NCBI RefSeq assembly: GCF_000374445.1
Contig: NZ_KB894412.1
Span: 1 to 64,000 of the forward strand
DNA from: Actinokineospora enzanensis DSM 44649
Lineage (GTDB): Bacteria > Actinomycetota > Actinomycetes > Mycobacteriales > Pseudonocardiaceae
Reading direction: 5' to 3'
DNA length: 64,000 bases
Positions 26,922 through 35,824 of this stretch are shown here, piece after piece. Both the position numbers and the translations under genes were made by a program. Numbering within the stretch: the first letter of the stretch is position 1; each line of letters opens with the position of its first letter. The notes beneath the pieces were generated by a model, which was not told where the DNA came from, ran no database searches, and saw nothing but the letters and a program-made list of their open reading frames with translations.

Positions 26922-29032
26922 GCTTCCGGTACCCGGCGCCGATTCGGTGCCGGGTACCGCTCTGCCAGGTGATCGCGCACGATCAGGTGGCGGAACTGGT
27001 AGGCGGGTCCGGTCTGGCGCAGTACGCCCTTGCGGTGGGCGTGGCGCAGGAAACGGGACAGCCGCAACGGGAGCCGCCGGGTCGTGGCGAGGTGCAGGCG
27101 GGCGACCGTGTAGGTGACCCATGCCGATCCGGACGCCGCGATCACGCAGGTGGTCACGAACAATCCGATGATCACCGGGAAGGTCCAGCTCTCCCGGACG
27201 GAGTCGTCGAGTTCCGGATTCACCCCGAGGAACAGCCGCATCCCGACCCACACCAGCACGGCCACCACCAGCCCGCTCATCCCGCCGGTGAACAGCAGCA
27301 CGTCACGGTCGGCGCGGAGCAGCACGGCCGGGGTCACGGCCGTGTCCTCCGCGGCGGGCGCGGTCAGCCAGCGCCCCAGGCCGACCAGCAGGGCGACGAC
27401 GGCGGTGAAGACCAGCAGCCAGCCGGACACCAGCGGCCAGGCCAGCATCGTCACGACCGCGACCGGCCCGACGGCGACGGCGGCACCGAGTCCGCTGCCC
27501 AGCGCGTTCACCAGCTGGGAGCGTGCGGGGCGGACACGATGGGGTCGCGGGGCGCGGGAGCGGCTGAGTCCGTGCGTGAGCATCACGACCAGCAGCACCG
27601 CCACGGCCGGGATGAGTATCGGCAGCGGAAGGTCGTGCTCCAGGTTCCGCAGGATCATCCGGGTCCACTTCCCGGCGACCAACAAACCGATCCCGGTCAT
27701 CAGCGCGGCCGCGACGACGAGCGCGACGGCGGCGGCCACCGTGTCCCGCACCGCGTCGCGCTGGCCGGATCCGGCGCGGTCCGACGTGGTGCGGATCGCC
27801 GCCACCACACCGATCAGCAGGCCGCCGAGCGCGCCGAAGACGGTGCCCGGCGGGACCGACCGGTTGGTGGGCATGACAGCCTCGACGCAGGCCCCGATCG
27901 CCGTCCCGAAGATCAGCAGCGCGAGGACCAGGGGGATGGTCAAGGCGTGTCGGGGCAGGGCGCGCGCCAGCCGCCACCACTCGTAGTCGGGTCCGCCCTG
28001 GTCTTTCACGTGGTGGGCGAGGAAGGTGAGCCAGCGCTGTTCGCGCGGGTCTGGGTAGACGGCGGGCAGGTAGCGGTCCACGAGGTGGTCTCGGATCTCC
28101 TCGGCGGTGTCGTGTGTCCGCAGGGTGGCCGGGTCGGCGGGCCGCCGGTAGACGCGTCGGGCGAGGCTGATCATCAATGGCGTGGACAACGCGCTCGCCA
28201 CGGTCGTGTCGTGCAGGACCGTGCTCCAGCGGTCGGTCTCGGCGTCCTCGCCTTGGCGCAGGAAGTCCGCGATGTCGGCGGCCACGACCGGCCGGATGTC
28301 GACGACGGCCGCGTCCGGTAGCGGATGTCCGGCCGCGGTCACGGCCTGGGCGTACTCGTCGCCGCGGCAGGTGAGCACCAACCGCAGACCGGAGCGCTCC
28401 ACCTGGTCGAGGACGCGGCCGCGCGATGGCATCTCGTCCAGGCCGTCGAGCACCGGCACGATGTCGCCCGCGGACAGTAGCCGGGCGACCAGTTCGCGCG
28501 AGTGGCCCGGGTAGTCCTCGACGATTCGGCGTGTGCACCACGCGCGTAGTGGCTCGTCGGGGTTCCAGCCCGCGATGGACAGCAGGACGGGGACGGTCGC
28601 GGTTAGATCCAGTGCTGCGAGGGTGTAGAGGATTGCGAGCGTGCTCTTGCCCGCGCCGGGCACGCCCAACACGACCAACTGGTTCCGTGGGCCGTCCCGC
28701 ATCTCCTCCACGAGTTGCTGGGCCGCGGGGCGAGTGTCGTCGGGCTCGTGCAGCAGGGATCCGTCGATGACGCCCGAGTCCCGGGAGCGCACGCGGTCGG
28801 CGGCCGTGTGCCAGCGCAGTCGCAGCGGTCTGGGTTGCAGCAGGTCGCGCGACCGTGCTTCGGTAGCCCATTGGTCGCGGACCTGCGTACGCAGCAACGA
28901 GAGCGCGACGGACTCGGGCGTGGGTGCGTGGTGGTGGATGCCGCCGGTGATGGTCTCCGCCTGGATGACCGGACCGTGCACCACGCCACTGACCACGTTG
29001 TGCGTCCCGGGCGGCTCGCGGTCGTCCACCAC
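26906..29032 (-). CDS. NACHT STAND NTPase with multiple membrane helices
   Basis: 708 residues. Residues 11-33 are a short glycine/glutamine-rich motif (SGVVHGPVIQAETITGG) resembling RHIM-like bacterial amyloid signalling motifs of NLR proteins. The NACHT domain follows: Walker A GVPGAGKST at 123-131, Walker B VPVLDGLDE near 193-200, then LVLTCRGDEY (sensor). A winged-helix-like region leads to six to eight hydrophobic helices (about 370-650), so the C-terminal half is membrane-embedded. The end (TGPAYQFRHLIVRDHLAERY) matches the last helices of NACHT modules, meaning the membrane segments are inserted before it. GTG 29032. The likely role is immune sensing and membrane disruption; this is inferred. 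Single gene. Confidence 0.85.
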   Translation of the reverse strand: MVDDREPPGTHNVVSGVVHGPVIQAETITGGIHHHAPTPESVALSLLRTQVRDQWATEARSRDLLQPRPLRLRWHTAADRVRSRDSGVIDGSLLHEPDDTRPAAQQLVEEMRDGPRNQLVVLGVPGAGKSTLAILYTLAALDLTATVPVLLSIAGWNPDEPLRAWCTRRIVEDYPGHSRELVARLLSAGDIVPVLDGLDEMPSRGRVLDQVERSGLRLVLTCRGDEYAQAVTAAGHPLPDAAVVDIRPVVAADIADFLRQGEDAETDRWSTVLHDTTVASALSTPLMISLARRVYRRPADPATLRTHDTAEEIRDHLVDRYLPAVYPDPREQRWLTFLAHHVKDQGGPDYEWWRLARALPRHALTIPLVLALLIFGTAIGACVEAVMPTNRSVPPGTVFGALGGLLIGVVAAIRTTSDRAGSGQRDAVRDTVAAAVALVVAAALMTGIGLLVAGKWTRMILRNLEHDLPLPILIPAVAVLLVVMLTHGLSRSRAPRPHRVRPARSQLVNALGSGLGAAVAVGPVAVVTMLAWPLVSGWLLVFTAVVALLVGLGRWLTAPAAEDTAVTPAVLLRADRDVLLFTGGMSGLVVAVLVWVGMRLFLGVNPELDDSVRESWTFPVIIGLFVTTCVIAASGSAWVTYTVARLHLATTRRLPLRLSRFLRHAHRKGVLRQTGPAYQFRHLIVRDHLAERYPAPNRRRVPEAQPRA

Positions 29033-29189
29033 CGCAGGATACCGGCGCCTGCAATCCGCCGTTCGGGGTTATGTCCACAATGGACATGACTGATCGGTCG
29101 CCGGGCAGGCCAACGATTCCTTCGATCGAGTGATGCGCCTGCCGGGACCCGGCGACTAGCATCGCGGACGGTCAACCCCGGGAGTCCCG

Positions 29190-30323
29190 ATGCTTTCCTT
29201 GCGGCGCAAGCTGATCGCGCTCACCACCGTTCTGCCGCTGCTGCTCGCCCAACCGGCGGCGGCCGCCTCACCGATCACCGAATACGGCCCGGTGCCCTCG
29301 GCGCTGCCCGTGGGCGGCGTGTGCGAGGTCGAGTTCGACGACCGGGGTTCGCTGTGGGTGGAGCAGTACCTGAGCAGCCAGGTGGCCCGGTTCGACCCGG
29401 CGACCGGACGGTTCACGAACTTCAGCACCCCCATGCCGTTGTCCGTGCCGGGCGGCATGGACCTGGACCGGGCGGGCAACCTGTGGATGCCCCAGGTCAC
29501 CGGCAACAGCCTGCTCCGGGTCGACACCACCGACGGCTCGATGACCGAGCTCGCCCTGCCCTGGGCCAACGCGTTCAGCGGGCACGCGCTCGGCATCCCC
29601 CTGCACACCGGCCTCGGCCTGGCCAACGACATCGCCCTCGGCGCGGACGGGGCACTGTGGTTCACCCTCGGCGGCCTCGACTCCATCGGCCGCTACGACC
29701 CGGCCACCGGCGCGTGGAGCAAGTACCGGGTGCCGGGCGAGATCCTGGGCCAGGTGGGGGCGCTGTTCGGCATCATCAAGCCCGGCCCCGGCCGCACGGT
29801 CGTCTTCGACCTCCCCCAACTGAACAAGGTGGCCACCCTCGACGTCGACACCCACGCGTTCACCCAGTATCCGATGCCCACCCCGGCGTCGTTCCCGGTC
29901 GGCGTGCGCACCGGCTCGGACGGCACGATCTGGGTGGGCGAGGCGCTCGGCATGAAGATCGCCCGCATCAACCCGGCGACGGGGCAGATCACCGAGTACC
30001 CGCTGCTGGGCGTCGACGGCCTGCTGACCAGCATCCTCGACGGGCTGGGCATCGGCAGTATCGGCAACCCGCTGCCGATGCCGGGGCCGATCGCGGAGGC
30101 GAGCGACGGGAACATCTACTTCGCGGTGAGCTTCCCGGCGTTGTTCGGCCTGGGCAACCAGATCGCCCGGTTCGACCCGGTGACGCACGAGGTGCGGATG
30201 TGGCCGACACCGTCGTCGGCCTCGTACCCGTGCGATATCAACGTGCACGAACCGGGTTCGGTGTGGTTCGGCCTGTTGACCACGAACCGGATCGGAAGGC
30301 TCGACATCACCGCGACCCGGTAG
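29190..30323 (+). CDS. Secreted Vgb-like (streptogramin lyase family) beta-propeller
   Basis: 377 residues. The signal peptide is about 1-26 (LIALTTVLPLLLAQPAAAA). A propeller of the virginiamycin B lyase/SMP-30 type has repeated blades such as RGSLWVEQYLSSQVARFDPATG, DGTIWVGEALGMKIARINPATG and NQIARFDPVT. Real Vgb is cytoplasmic and inactivates streptogramin B using a conserved His and Glu. This protein is exported and has long inserts, so antibiotic lyase activity is doubtful. An extracellular binding or sensing role is as likely. It is divergent from the NACHT gene. Confidence 0.8.
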   Translation: MLSLRRKLIALTTVLPLLLAQPAAAASPITEYGPVPSALPVGGVCEVEFDDRGSLWVEQYLSSQVARFDPATGRFTNFSTPMPLSVPGGMDLDRAGNLWMPQVTGNSLLRVDTTDGSMTELALPWANAFSGHALGIPLHTGLGLANDIALGADGALWFTLGGLDSIGRYDPATGAWSKYRVPGEILGQVGALFGIIKPGPGRTVVFDLPQLNKVATLDVDTHAFTQYPMPTPASFPVGVRTGSDGTIWVGEALGMKIARINPATGQITEYPLLGVDGLLTSILDGLGIGSIGNPLPMPGPIAEASDGNIYFAVSFPALFGLGNQIARFDPVTHEVRMWPTPSSASYPCDINVHEPGSVWFGLLTTNRIGRLDITATR

Positions 30324-30402
30324 CGCGCTCGGCACCGGCACCGGTCGAACCGAACGAAATCGAGGAGATCGATAGCGTCCGGCTGGTGTAGGCATTCGGG
30401 CT

Positions 30403-31407
30403 ATGACGAGTTCGATGGCGGTTCCGGTCCGCAACCCGGCCGACCGCCTGTTGCACGCCCTCGCACAACTCAGCGCGGCCCCCATTCCCCGCGAACTCAT
30501 CACCCCCGCGCTCGTGGCGCCCCCGCGCGATCTCTCCCAGTCGGCGATCGACAGGGCGCTCGACCAGTTGCGCCGCCACCACCTCGTCACCGCCCGGTCC
30601 ACCGTCAAGGTGCACCCCCTGGCCCGGCAAGTCGTCCGCCTCATGGCGCGGCCCGCCCCCGCGGACTGGGCGCTCGGCATCGAGAACGCCCTGATCGGCT
30701 TCACCCTCGACCGCCTCGCCCAGACCAGCTCGCCCGATCCGGTCCTGCCGCTACTCGTCCCCCACCTGGTACGCCTGACCATGATCGACGCGTGGCACTC
30801 CTACCGCGCCGTCCGCGCACTCCTGAACTCGCTGGCCGACCGACTCAGGCGACACGGCGACACCGACGCCGCCGTCACCGTCCTGCGACGAATCCTCAAG
30901 GCCAACGAGCTGCGCTACAGCGCGACGCACCCCCGAGCCTCGCGCTGTAGGCGCAATCTGGCCGCCGCGCTGCAAGAACTCGGCAGGCACCGGGAAGCAG
31001 CCAGACTCCACCGCGCCACCTACGACATCCGGCGCCGCACTCTCGGCGCGGACCACCCGCACACCCTGCGCAGCCAGCGCGACCACGCGGACGCGCTACC
31101 CGTCCTGGGCCGACACAGGAAAGCCGCCGAGCTATACCGCGCCGAACTGGAGACCCGAGCCCAACGCGAGGACCACCCCAACACCCTCGACACCCGGACC
31201 AGGCTCGCCACCGCCCTGCACGCGCTGGGCCGCTACGAGGAAGCCGCCGACCTCCACCGCGCCGTTCTCACGGTCCGCCGCCGCACCCGGGGTGAGCGGC
31301 ATCCGAGCACGCTCCGCGCCCGCGTCGACCTCGCCGTCACCCTGGACGCTCTCGGCAGAACGGGCGAAGCAGCCGAACTGCGCGGCGAAGACCACCGTTC
31401 GACCTAG
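30403..31407 (+). CDS. Orphan winged helix-TPR protein (STAND C-terminal half)
   Basis: 334 residues. Residues 10-75 resemble the winged helix that follows NB-ARC in actinobacterial STAND proteins (LLHALAQLSAAPIPRELI, LRRHHLVTARSTVKVHPLARQVVR). From about 150 there are tetratricopeptide repeats of the 42-residue kinesin-light-chain type (EAARLHRATYDIRRRTLGADHPHTL repeated four times). No nucleotide-binding domain is present and the upstream DNA encodes none, so this is a standalone arm. It may partner with another STAND protein or be a truncation that kept function. Confidence 0.7.
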   Translation: MTSSMAVPVRNPADRLLHALAQLSAAPIPRELITPALVAPPRDLSQSAIDRALDQLRRHHLVTARSTVKVHPLARQVVRLMARPAPADWALGIENALIGFTLDRLAQTSSPDPVLPLLVPHLVRLTMIDAWHSYRAVRALLNSLADRLRRHGDTDAAVTVLRRILKANELRYSATHPRASRCRRNLAAALQELGRHREAARLHRATYDIRRRTLGADHPHTLRSQRDHADALPVLGRHRKAAELYRAELETRAQREDHPNTLDTRTRLATALHALGRYEEAADLHRAVLTVRRRTRGERHPSTLRARVDLAVTLDALGRTGEAAELRGEDHRST

Positions 31408-31412
31408 TGGCG

Positions 31413-31469
31413 CGCCCCGGAGCGTGACTGCGACTCGACCCGTCAATACCCGGATGACGTTCCGGGGCG
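31413..31469. terminator. Possible long stem-loop between convergent genes
   Basis: CGCCCCGGA (31413-31421) can pair with TCCGGGGCG (31461-31469) around a 39-base loop. It lies between the TPR gene stop and the GAF-ANTAR stop. The large loop makes it a weak candidate. Confidence 0.3.
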
Positions 31470-31485
31470 AGCCACCACGTGCAGG

Positions 31486-32223
31486 TCAGTCCAGGGTGTG
31501 GTGGCGGTCGATCAGGGTCTTGGCCAGGTCGCGGAGTTTCACGTTGATGTTCTGGGAGGTGCGTCGGAGCGTGTCGAACGCCTCCTCCGCGTTGATCCCC
31601 CGGCGGGCCATCAGTATCCCCTTCGCCTGGCCGATCACATCCCGGCTGTCCAGCGCCGCGCGCAGCTGCTCCACCAGCAGCTGCTCCCGGGTGACGCCCT
31701 CGGTCGCCGCCAGTGCGAGTGAGGCGTGGGTGGCCAGGAGCATCAGCGCGTCCCGGTCGGGCTGGTCGAAGCTGCCCCGGTCGCGCGAATACACGTTCAG
31801 GGCGCCGGACAGGCGGGGCATGAGGGCGTCCGGCACCAGCGCGACCGAGGCCAGGGAGTGGAAGCCGAGCGCGGCCGCGGCCGGGCCGAAGCTGGGCCAG
31901 CGGAGGTCGATGGACAGGTCGGGGCTGTAGGCGGCGGCGGGGCCTGCCGGGTCGGCGCACTCGACGCAGCAGCCTTCCCCGTGGGTGTACTGGAGGTGGT
32001 CCAGTTCGGCGGCGATCACGTTCGTGTGCACGGGGGTGTGGAAGGTGCCGTCCGGGCCGCGGAGGGTGACGCTCACCAGGTCGGCGCCGCCGACCACGTC
32101 CGTGGTGGTCGCCACGACCCGGTCCAGCACGTCCACCAGGGTGCCCGCGGCCAGCAGGTCCTTGGTCAGCGACATCAGCTGGGTGGCCAACGGCCCGGTC
32201 ATCGAGTCCCGCTCGACGGTCAC
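31486..32223 (-). CDS. GAF-ANTAR RNA-binding antitermination regulator
   Basis: 245 residues. A GAF sensor domain (about 25-160; GADLVSVTLRG, HGEGCCVECADPAGPAAA, ALNVYSRDRGSFD) is followed by a C-terminal ANTAR domain (about 175-240; LRAALDSRDVIGQAKGILMARRGINAEEAFDTLR). ANTAR binds paired hexaloop RNA hairpins and prevents transcription termination. The CCxxC cluster in the GAF (about residues 89-92) is common in this family. GTG 32223. Single gene, divergent from the GT87 gene. Confidence 0.88.
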   Translation of the reverse strand: MTVERDSMTGPLATQLMSLTKDLLAAGTLVDVLDRVVATTTDVVGGADLVSVTLRGPDGTFHTPVHTNVIAAELDHLQYTHGEGCCVECADPAGPAAAYSPDLSIDLRWPSFGPAAAALGFHSLASVALVPDALMPRLSGALNVYSRDRGSFDQPDRDALMLLATHASLALAATEGVTREQLLVEQLRAALDSRDVIGQAKGILMARRGINAEEAFDTLRRTSQNINVKLRDLAKTLIDRHHTLD

Positions 32224-32455
32224 GCTCTCACACTCCGCTTCCCGTTCGTCACACCGCGGAGTGAGCAGCGCTCGTCACCACGGCCATCCACGGACACCGA
32301 CGTCCGCTGGGACGTGGTTCAGCGCTGTCTGCTCAACGCGCGCGAATACTACTCACGACCGGCCCCCGACCCCTATTTCGTCCTTTGTGGACCAGGACCG
32401 GGCCGGGCAGCGGGGCTTGCCGCCGGGCCCGGCGCGGGGCACTAAGGTTCTTTGC

Positions 32456-33787
32456 ATGTCCGCCCAGGTTCAATCCGACATCGAGTCACCCCCCGCACGG
32501 CCGGAGCGCGTACTGCCCGGGTCGGTGGGGTGGCTGGTCTTGGGCGGACTGGCCCTGCTGGCCGCGATCACCGGCTTCCACGCCTGGTTCGACATGTGGA
32601 CGCGGTACGCCGACTCGGGCCTCGGCGACTTCAAGTCCTACGTCGCCACCGGCCAGGCCGTGCTCGACGGACAGGCCCTCTACGACCCGAGCAAGGCGAA
32701 CCTGCCGATGCTGGGACACACGTTCAAGTACACACCGTTCGCGGCCGGGCTGTTCGTCACGCTGGCAGTACTACCGGCGAAGATACTGCCCGCGTTGGTG
32801 CAGTTCTCGAACATCGCCCTGATGCTGGTGGTCATCTGGTTCGGCTGGCGCTCGCTCGGCTACCGCAAGGACGCGGGCACGGTCGCCATGACCGCGCTAC
32901 TCGGCGCCGTGAGCCTGGCAATGCAACCGGTGCAGTGGAACATGGTGTGGGGCAACGTCAACATGTTGCTGATGGCCATGGCCATCGTGGACGTCTGCCT
33001 GCCCGACAGGAACCGGTTCAAGGGTGTACTGCTCGGCCTCGCCGCCGGGATCAAGCTGGTTCCCGGCATCTTCATCCTCTACCTGCTGCTGACCAAGCGC
33101 TGGCGCGCGGCGATCACCGCGATCGTGACGTTCCTGGTCACCATCGGTCTCGGTTTCCTGGTCCTGCCGGGTGAGGCCCGCTACTTCTGGCTGAGCGGTG
33201 TCACCGACCCCGACCGGGTCACCGGCGCGGGCGGCACGGAGCTGCCGGAGAACCAGTCCATCCGCGGCGCGGTCGCCCGGCTGCTGGACGTGACGGACCC
33301 GACGAACGCGCAGTGGATGCCCGCCGCCGTGGTGATCGGCCTGGTCGGGCTGGTGGTCGCGGTGCTGGCGAGCAGGCGCGGGCAGGAGTACCTGGGCGTG
33401 AGCGTCGTCGGGGTGACGATGGTCCTGGTGACGCCGCTGGCCTGGTCCCACTACTGGGTGTGGTTCGTCCCGTTCCTGGTCCTGGGCGTGCACTGGGCGT
33501 TGTCGGCCCGGCGCGTGCTGCCGTGGGTGCTCATCGTCATCGCGTACGCGCTGGTGCTGCCGTGGCCCGCCGACCACAAGTTCGACCTCCCGGAGCCCGG
33601 GTTGATCTTCCTCGACACCGGTCACCCCTGGCTGTCGGAGGTGTTGAGCTCACTGTCCGTCATCATCGGCGTCATCCTCCTCGCCGCCGCGACCGTGGCC
33701 GTGTTCCGCACCCGACGCCCGGCACCCGTCGTCCACACGGAGCCCACGGACCCCGAACAGACGACCATCATCGAGCGGATCAGCTGA
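32456..33787 (+). CDS. GT87-family polyprenol-phosphate mannosyltransferase
   Basis: 443-residue integral membrane protein of the DUF2029/GT87 family. Relatives such as PimE transfer alpha-1,2-mannose from polyprenyl-phosphate-mannose during PIM/lipomannan synthesis. About ten membrane helices. The conserved acidic loop after helix 1 (YADSGLGDFKSYVATGQAVLDG, with the Asp of GDF) is the expected catalytic region; QPVQWNMVWGNVNMLLM and AAGIKLVPGIF are family blocks. ATG 32456 gives a short cytosolic tail before helix 1; the open frame upstream is antisense noise. The acceptor is unknown. Confidence 0.85.
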   Translation: MSAQVQSDIESPPARPERVLPGSVGWLVLGGLALLAAITGFHAWFDMWTRYADSGLGDFKSYVATGQAVLDGQALYDPSKANLPMLGHTFKYTPFAAGLFVTLAVLPAKILPALVQFSNIALMLVVIWFGWRSLGYRKDAGTVAMTALLGAVSLAMQPVQWNMVWGNVNMLLMAMAIVDVCLPDRNRFKGVLLGLAAGIKLVPGIFILYLLLTKRWRAAITAIVTFLVTIGLGFLVLPGEARYFWLSGVTDPDRVTGAGGTELPENQSIRGAVARLLDVTDPTNAQWMPAAVVIGLVGLVVAVLASRRGQEYLGVSVVGVTMVLVTPLAWSHYWVWFVPFLVLGVHWALSARRVLPWVLIVIAYALVLPWPADHKFDLPEPGLIFLDTGHPWLSEVLSSLSVIIGVILLAAATVAVFRTRRPAPVVHTEPTDPEQTTIIERIS

Positions 33788-33864
33788 CCCCTGCCCGGAG
33801 AGGCAGTCCGCACCGCCCTCCGCGACGTCCGCCCAGGCCCCTGACCTGCACGGACAATCGCGGT

Positions 33865-35649
33865 GTGAGCCGTAGGGAGCGTCCCCAGCACGGCGCAGGC
33901 CAGCGGCACCCGCGACCCGCGCCCACCCCGCGCGCGGCCCCCACCCGGTCGGAGTCGGTACTGCGATTGCAGCGGACGGCCGGGAACGCGGCCGTCCAGG
34001 GCCTCATGGTGCAGCGGGTAGAGGACACGCTCGGGCAGAAGGTGGCCGCCGGGAAGTTCCAGGAGGTGCTGCTCAACCTCAACGGCCGTGCCATGGACGA
34101 CATGCTCGCCCAGCTGGACGTCCTGGGATTCGCCAACGCCAGCTACCTCCTCGCCAACCTCGGCACCGCGTCCGGCCTCGGCCCGCAGGCGGTGGCCCGG
34201 CTGGAGGCGGCCATCCGCACCATGGGCATCCGCCAGACCGGCGTCACCGACCAGCTGCTCACCCCGCTGCTCGACGCCGTCACCCGCTCAGGCGTCCGCA
34301 AGCTCCCCGACCAGCTCGACGCCATCCGCCGTCGTGTCCCGTCCCCCGGCGGCGGCTGGTCGAACCTGCTCAGGCAGCAGCTCGCCATGGCCGACCTAGG
34401 CGAGTTCCTGGTGCTCAGCGCCGCAGACAACGTCTTCCGCGTCCTCGACTTCCTCACCGACCTGCCCACGGCCCTGGGCGGCCTGGACGAGAAGCAGCTG
34501 CGGCTGTTGATCTCGTCCGCCAAGGCCGCCGACCGCTACGACGGCGAGCGCATCCGATCGGGTCTGGATGCGGCCTGGCGGTCCCGGTTCCCGCAGGTGG
34601 CGCCGCCGTGGCCAAAGGCGCCGGAGGCAGGCGGCATGAATGTCGCGGCGATGTCGACCGGGGACAAGCTCGCCGAGGCCATCCGCCGCGCCGAGAAGTA
34701 CGGCGGGGCGGAGCTGCAGGGCAAGGTCGCCGACCTGCTGACCCCGCAGGCCATCGCGATGATGATCGGCACCACGGTGCTGTTCGCGGTCCTGGAGGGC
34801 AGCACGGCTGGCGCGGCCGGGGTCGCGTTGGTCGCCCTGTCGGCGCTGATGGTCGGCCCGGAGATCTACCAGATCGTCGGCGACATCAACGGCTTCATCT
34901 CGACCGCGGTCGGCGCCCAGGACGAGGCCGCGCTGGACCTGGCGGGCCAGTACTTCGCCAAGGCCGCGGTCGCGATCAGCGTGGACGTGCTGGTGGCGGT
35001 CCTGCTGCACAAGCCCACCCGGGCGGCCACCCCGAAGATCCAGTCCGCGGCCCGCGCGGCGGGCGAGTTCCTGAAGACGGCGAACAAGAACGACCTGGTC
35101 CCGGCACTGGCGATGGCGGGTGAGACGCCGCAGTTCGTACAGGCCCCGCCGGAGCGGCTGTCGGAGCTGCGGAAGCGGGCCGTGACCGACAAGGCCGCCG
35201 CCGAGGCTCTGCTGGACCGGTACCACAAGATGTCGGACGCGGAACTGCGGAAGCTGGCATCGAGAGACGAGACGGCCAAGGCGGTATTGAGGCAACGGAC
35301 CAGCCCGAACGACGCCGACCTCGCGCGGGCGTTGGGGAGTGAGTACCGGCCGCCGCACACGGCGAGGGTGACGATCAAGCGGGGTGGGGCGCAGGTATTC
35401 GAGGGGGTGCTGAACTCGGGGAACATGACGGCGGAGGAGGCGGCGATCGGGTACCCGCGCAACTCGCTGGCGACGCACACCGAGGCGCGGGCGGTGGCGA
35501 ACCTGGAGTACCAGGCGGGGGACGTCATGACGATCATGGGCCAGTACGACCCGTGCCCGTCGTGTCGGGGCGCGATGGCGGCGGCGGCGCGGCGGGCGGG
35601 GATCAGGATCAACTACACGTGGCTGGGCGGCTCGGTCACCTTCCCGTGA
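33865..35649 (+). CDS. Polymorphic toxin with AGN-type N-terminal motif and C-terminal cytidine-deaminase-like domain
   Basis: 594 residues. The start (GTG 33865) leads into a disordered basic tail and then LQRTAGNAAV (35-44), the motif carried by many actinobacterial toxins associated with extracellular contractile injection systems. A helical middle (50-420) includes hydrophobic segments (about 290-330 and 365-380). The C-terminal about 100 residues form a deaminase fold: HTEARA supplies His538 and Glu540, and PCPSC supplies Cys564 and Cys567, the zinc site of CDA-like deaminases. The domain ends at the C-terminus as expected for a toxin tip. It presumably deaminates a base in DNA, RNA or a nucleotide. 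No immunity-like gene follows on the same strand, and no injection-system structural genes are in the window. Confidence 0.75.
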   Translation: MSRRERPQHGAGQRHPRPAPTPRAAPTRSESVLRLQRTAGNAAVQGLMVQRVEDTLGQKVAAGKFQEVLLNLNGRAMDDMLAQLDVLGFANASYLLANLGTASGLGPQAVARLEAAIRTMGIRQTGVTDQLLTPLLDAVTRSGVRKLPDQLDAIRRRVPSPGGGWSNLLRQQLAMADLGEFLVLSAADNVFRVLDFLTDLPTALGGLDEKQLRLLISSAKAADRYDGERIRSGLDAAWRSRFPQVAPPWPKAPEAGGMNVAAMSTGDKLAEAIRRAEKYGGAELQGKVADLLTPQAIAMMIGTTVLFAVLEGSTAGAAGVALVALSALMVGPEIYQIVGDINGFISTAVGAQDEAALDLAGQYFAKAAVAISVDVLVAVLLHKPTRAATPKIQSAARAAGEFLKTANKNDLVPALAMAGETPQFVQAPPERLSELRKRAVTDKAAAEALLDRYHKMSDAELRKLASRDETAKAVLRQRTSPNDADLARALGSEYRPPHTARVTIKRGGAQVFEGVLNSGNMTAEEAAIGYPRNSLATHTEARAVANLEYQAGDVMTIMGQYDPCPSCRGAMAAAARRAGIRINYTWLGGSVTFP

Positions 35650-35824
35650 GCCGGACAGCCCGGAGGAAAGTCGTGAACGCGGCACGGTTGAAGATCAACT
35701 CTGTCTGGCGGCTCTTGGTGTCACGGACACCGGCTTCGTGCCGCGTGATCGCCAGCTCCACACAGGCGTTGCCGCCACCGCCGGAGAAGCTGCTGGTCCG
35801 CCACCTGCGCGGGGCTGCGCTCAC
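35636..35824 (-). CDS. DUF397 small protein
   Basis: 62 residues with the DUF397 signature WRTSSFSGGGGNACVELA followed by VRDTKS. DUF397 proteins pair with HTH-DUF5753 regulators in actinomycetes (as in the WhiJ-like and AbaA-like groups). The start (GTG 35824) overlaps the stop of the upstream DUF397 gene by 4 bases, so they form an operon. The 3' end overlaps the deaminase toxin stop by 14 bases, convergently. Confidence 0.85.
   Translation of the reverse strand: MSAAPRRWRTSSFSGGGGNACVELAITRHEAGVRDTKSRQTELIFNRAAFTTFLRAVRLTGR

Noticed and set aside
25092-27251. A 719-codon reverse frame across the amidohydrolase
   Set aside because: The forward strand carries all metal-binding motifs of the amidohydrolase. 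The reverse product is low-complexity and crosses into the NACHT 3' end.
29190-30323. Antibiotic-resistance lyase call for the Vgb-like protein
   Set aside because: Signal peptide and altered length argue against a true cytoplasmic streptogramin lyase; only the fold is supported.
33865-35649. Complete extracellular contractile injection system locus
   Set aside because: No sheath, tube, baseplate or AAA gene is present nearby; only the toxin carries the AGN motif.
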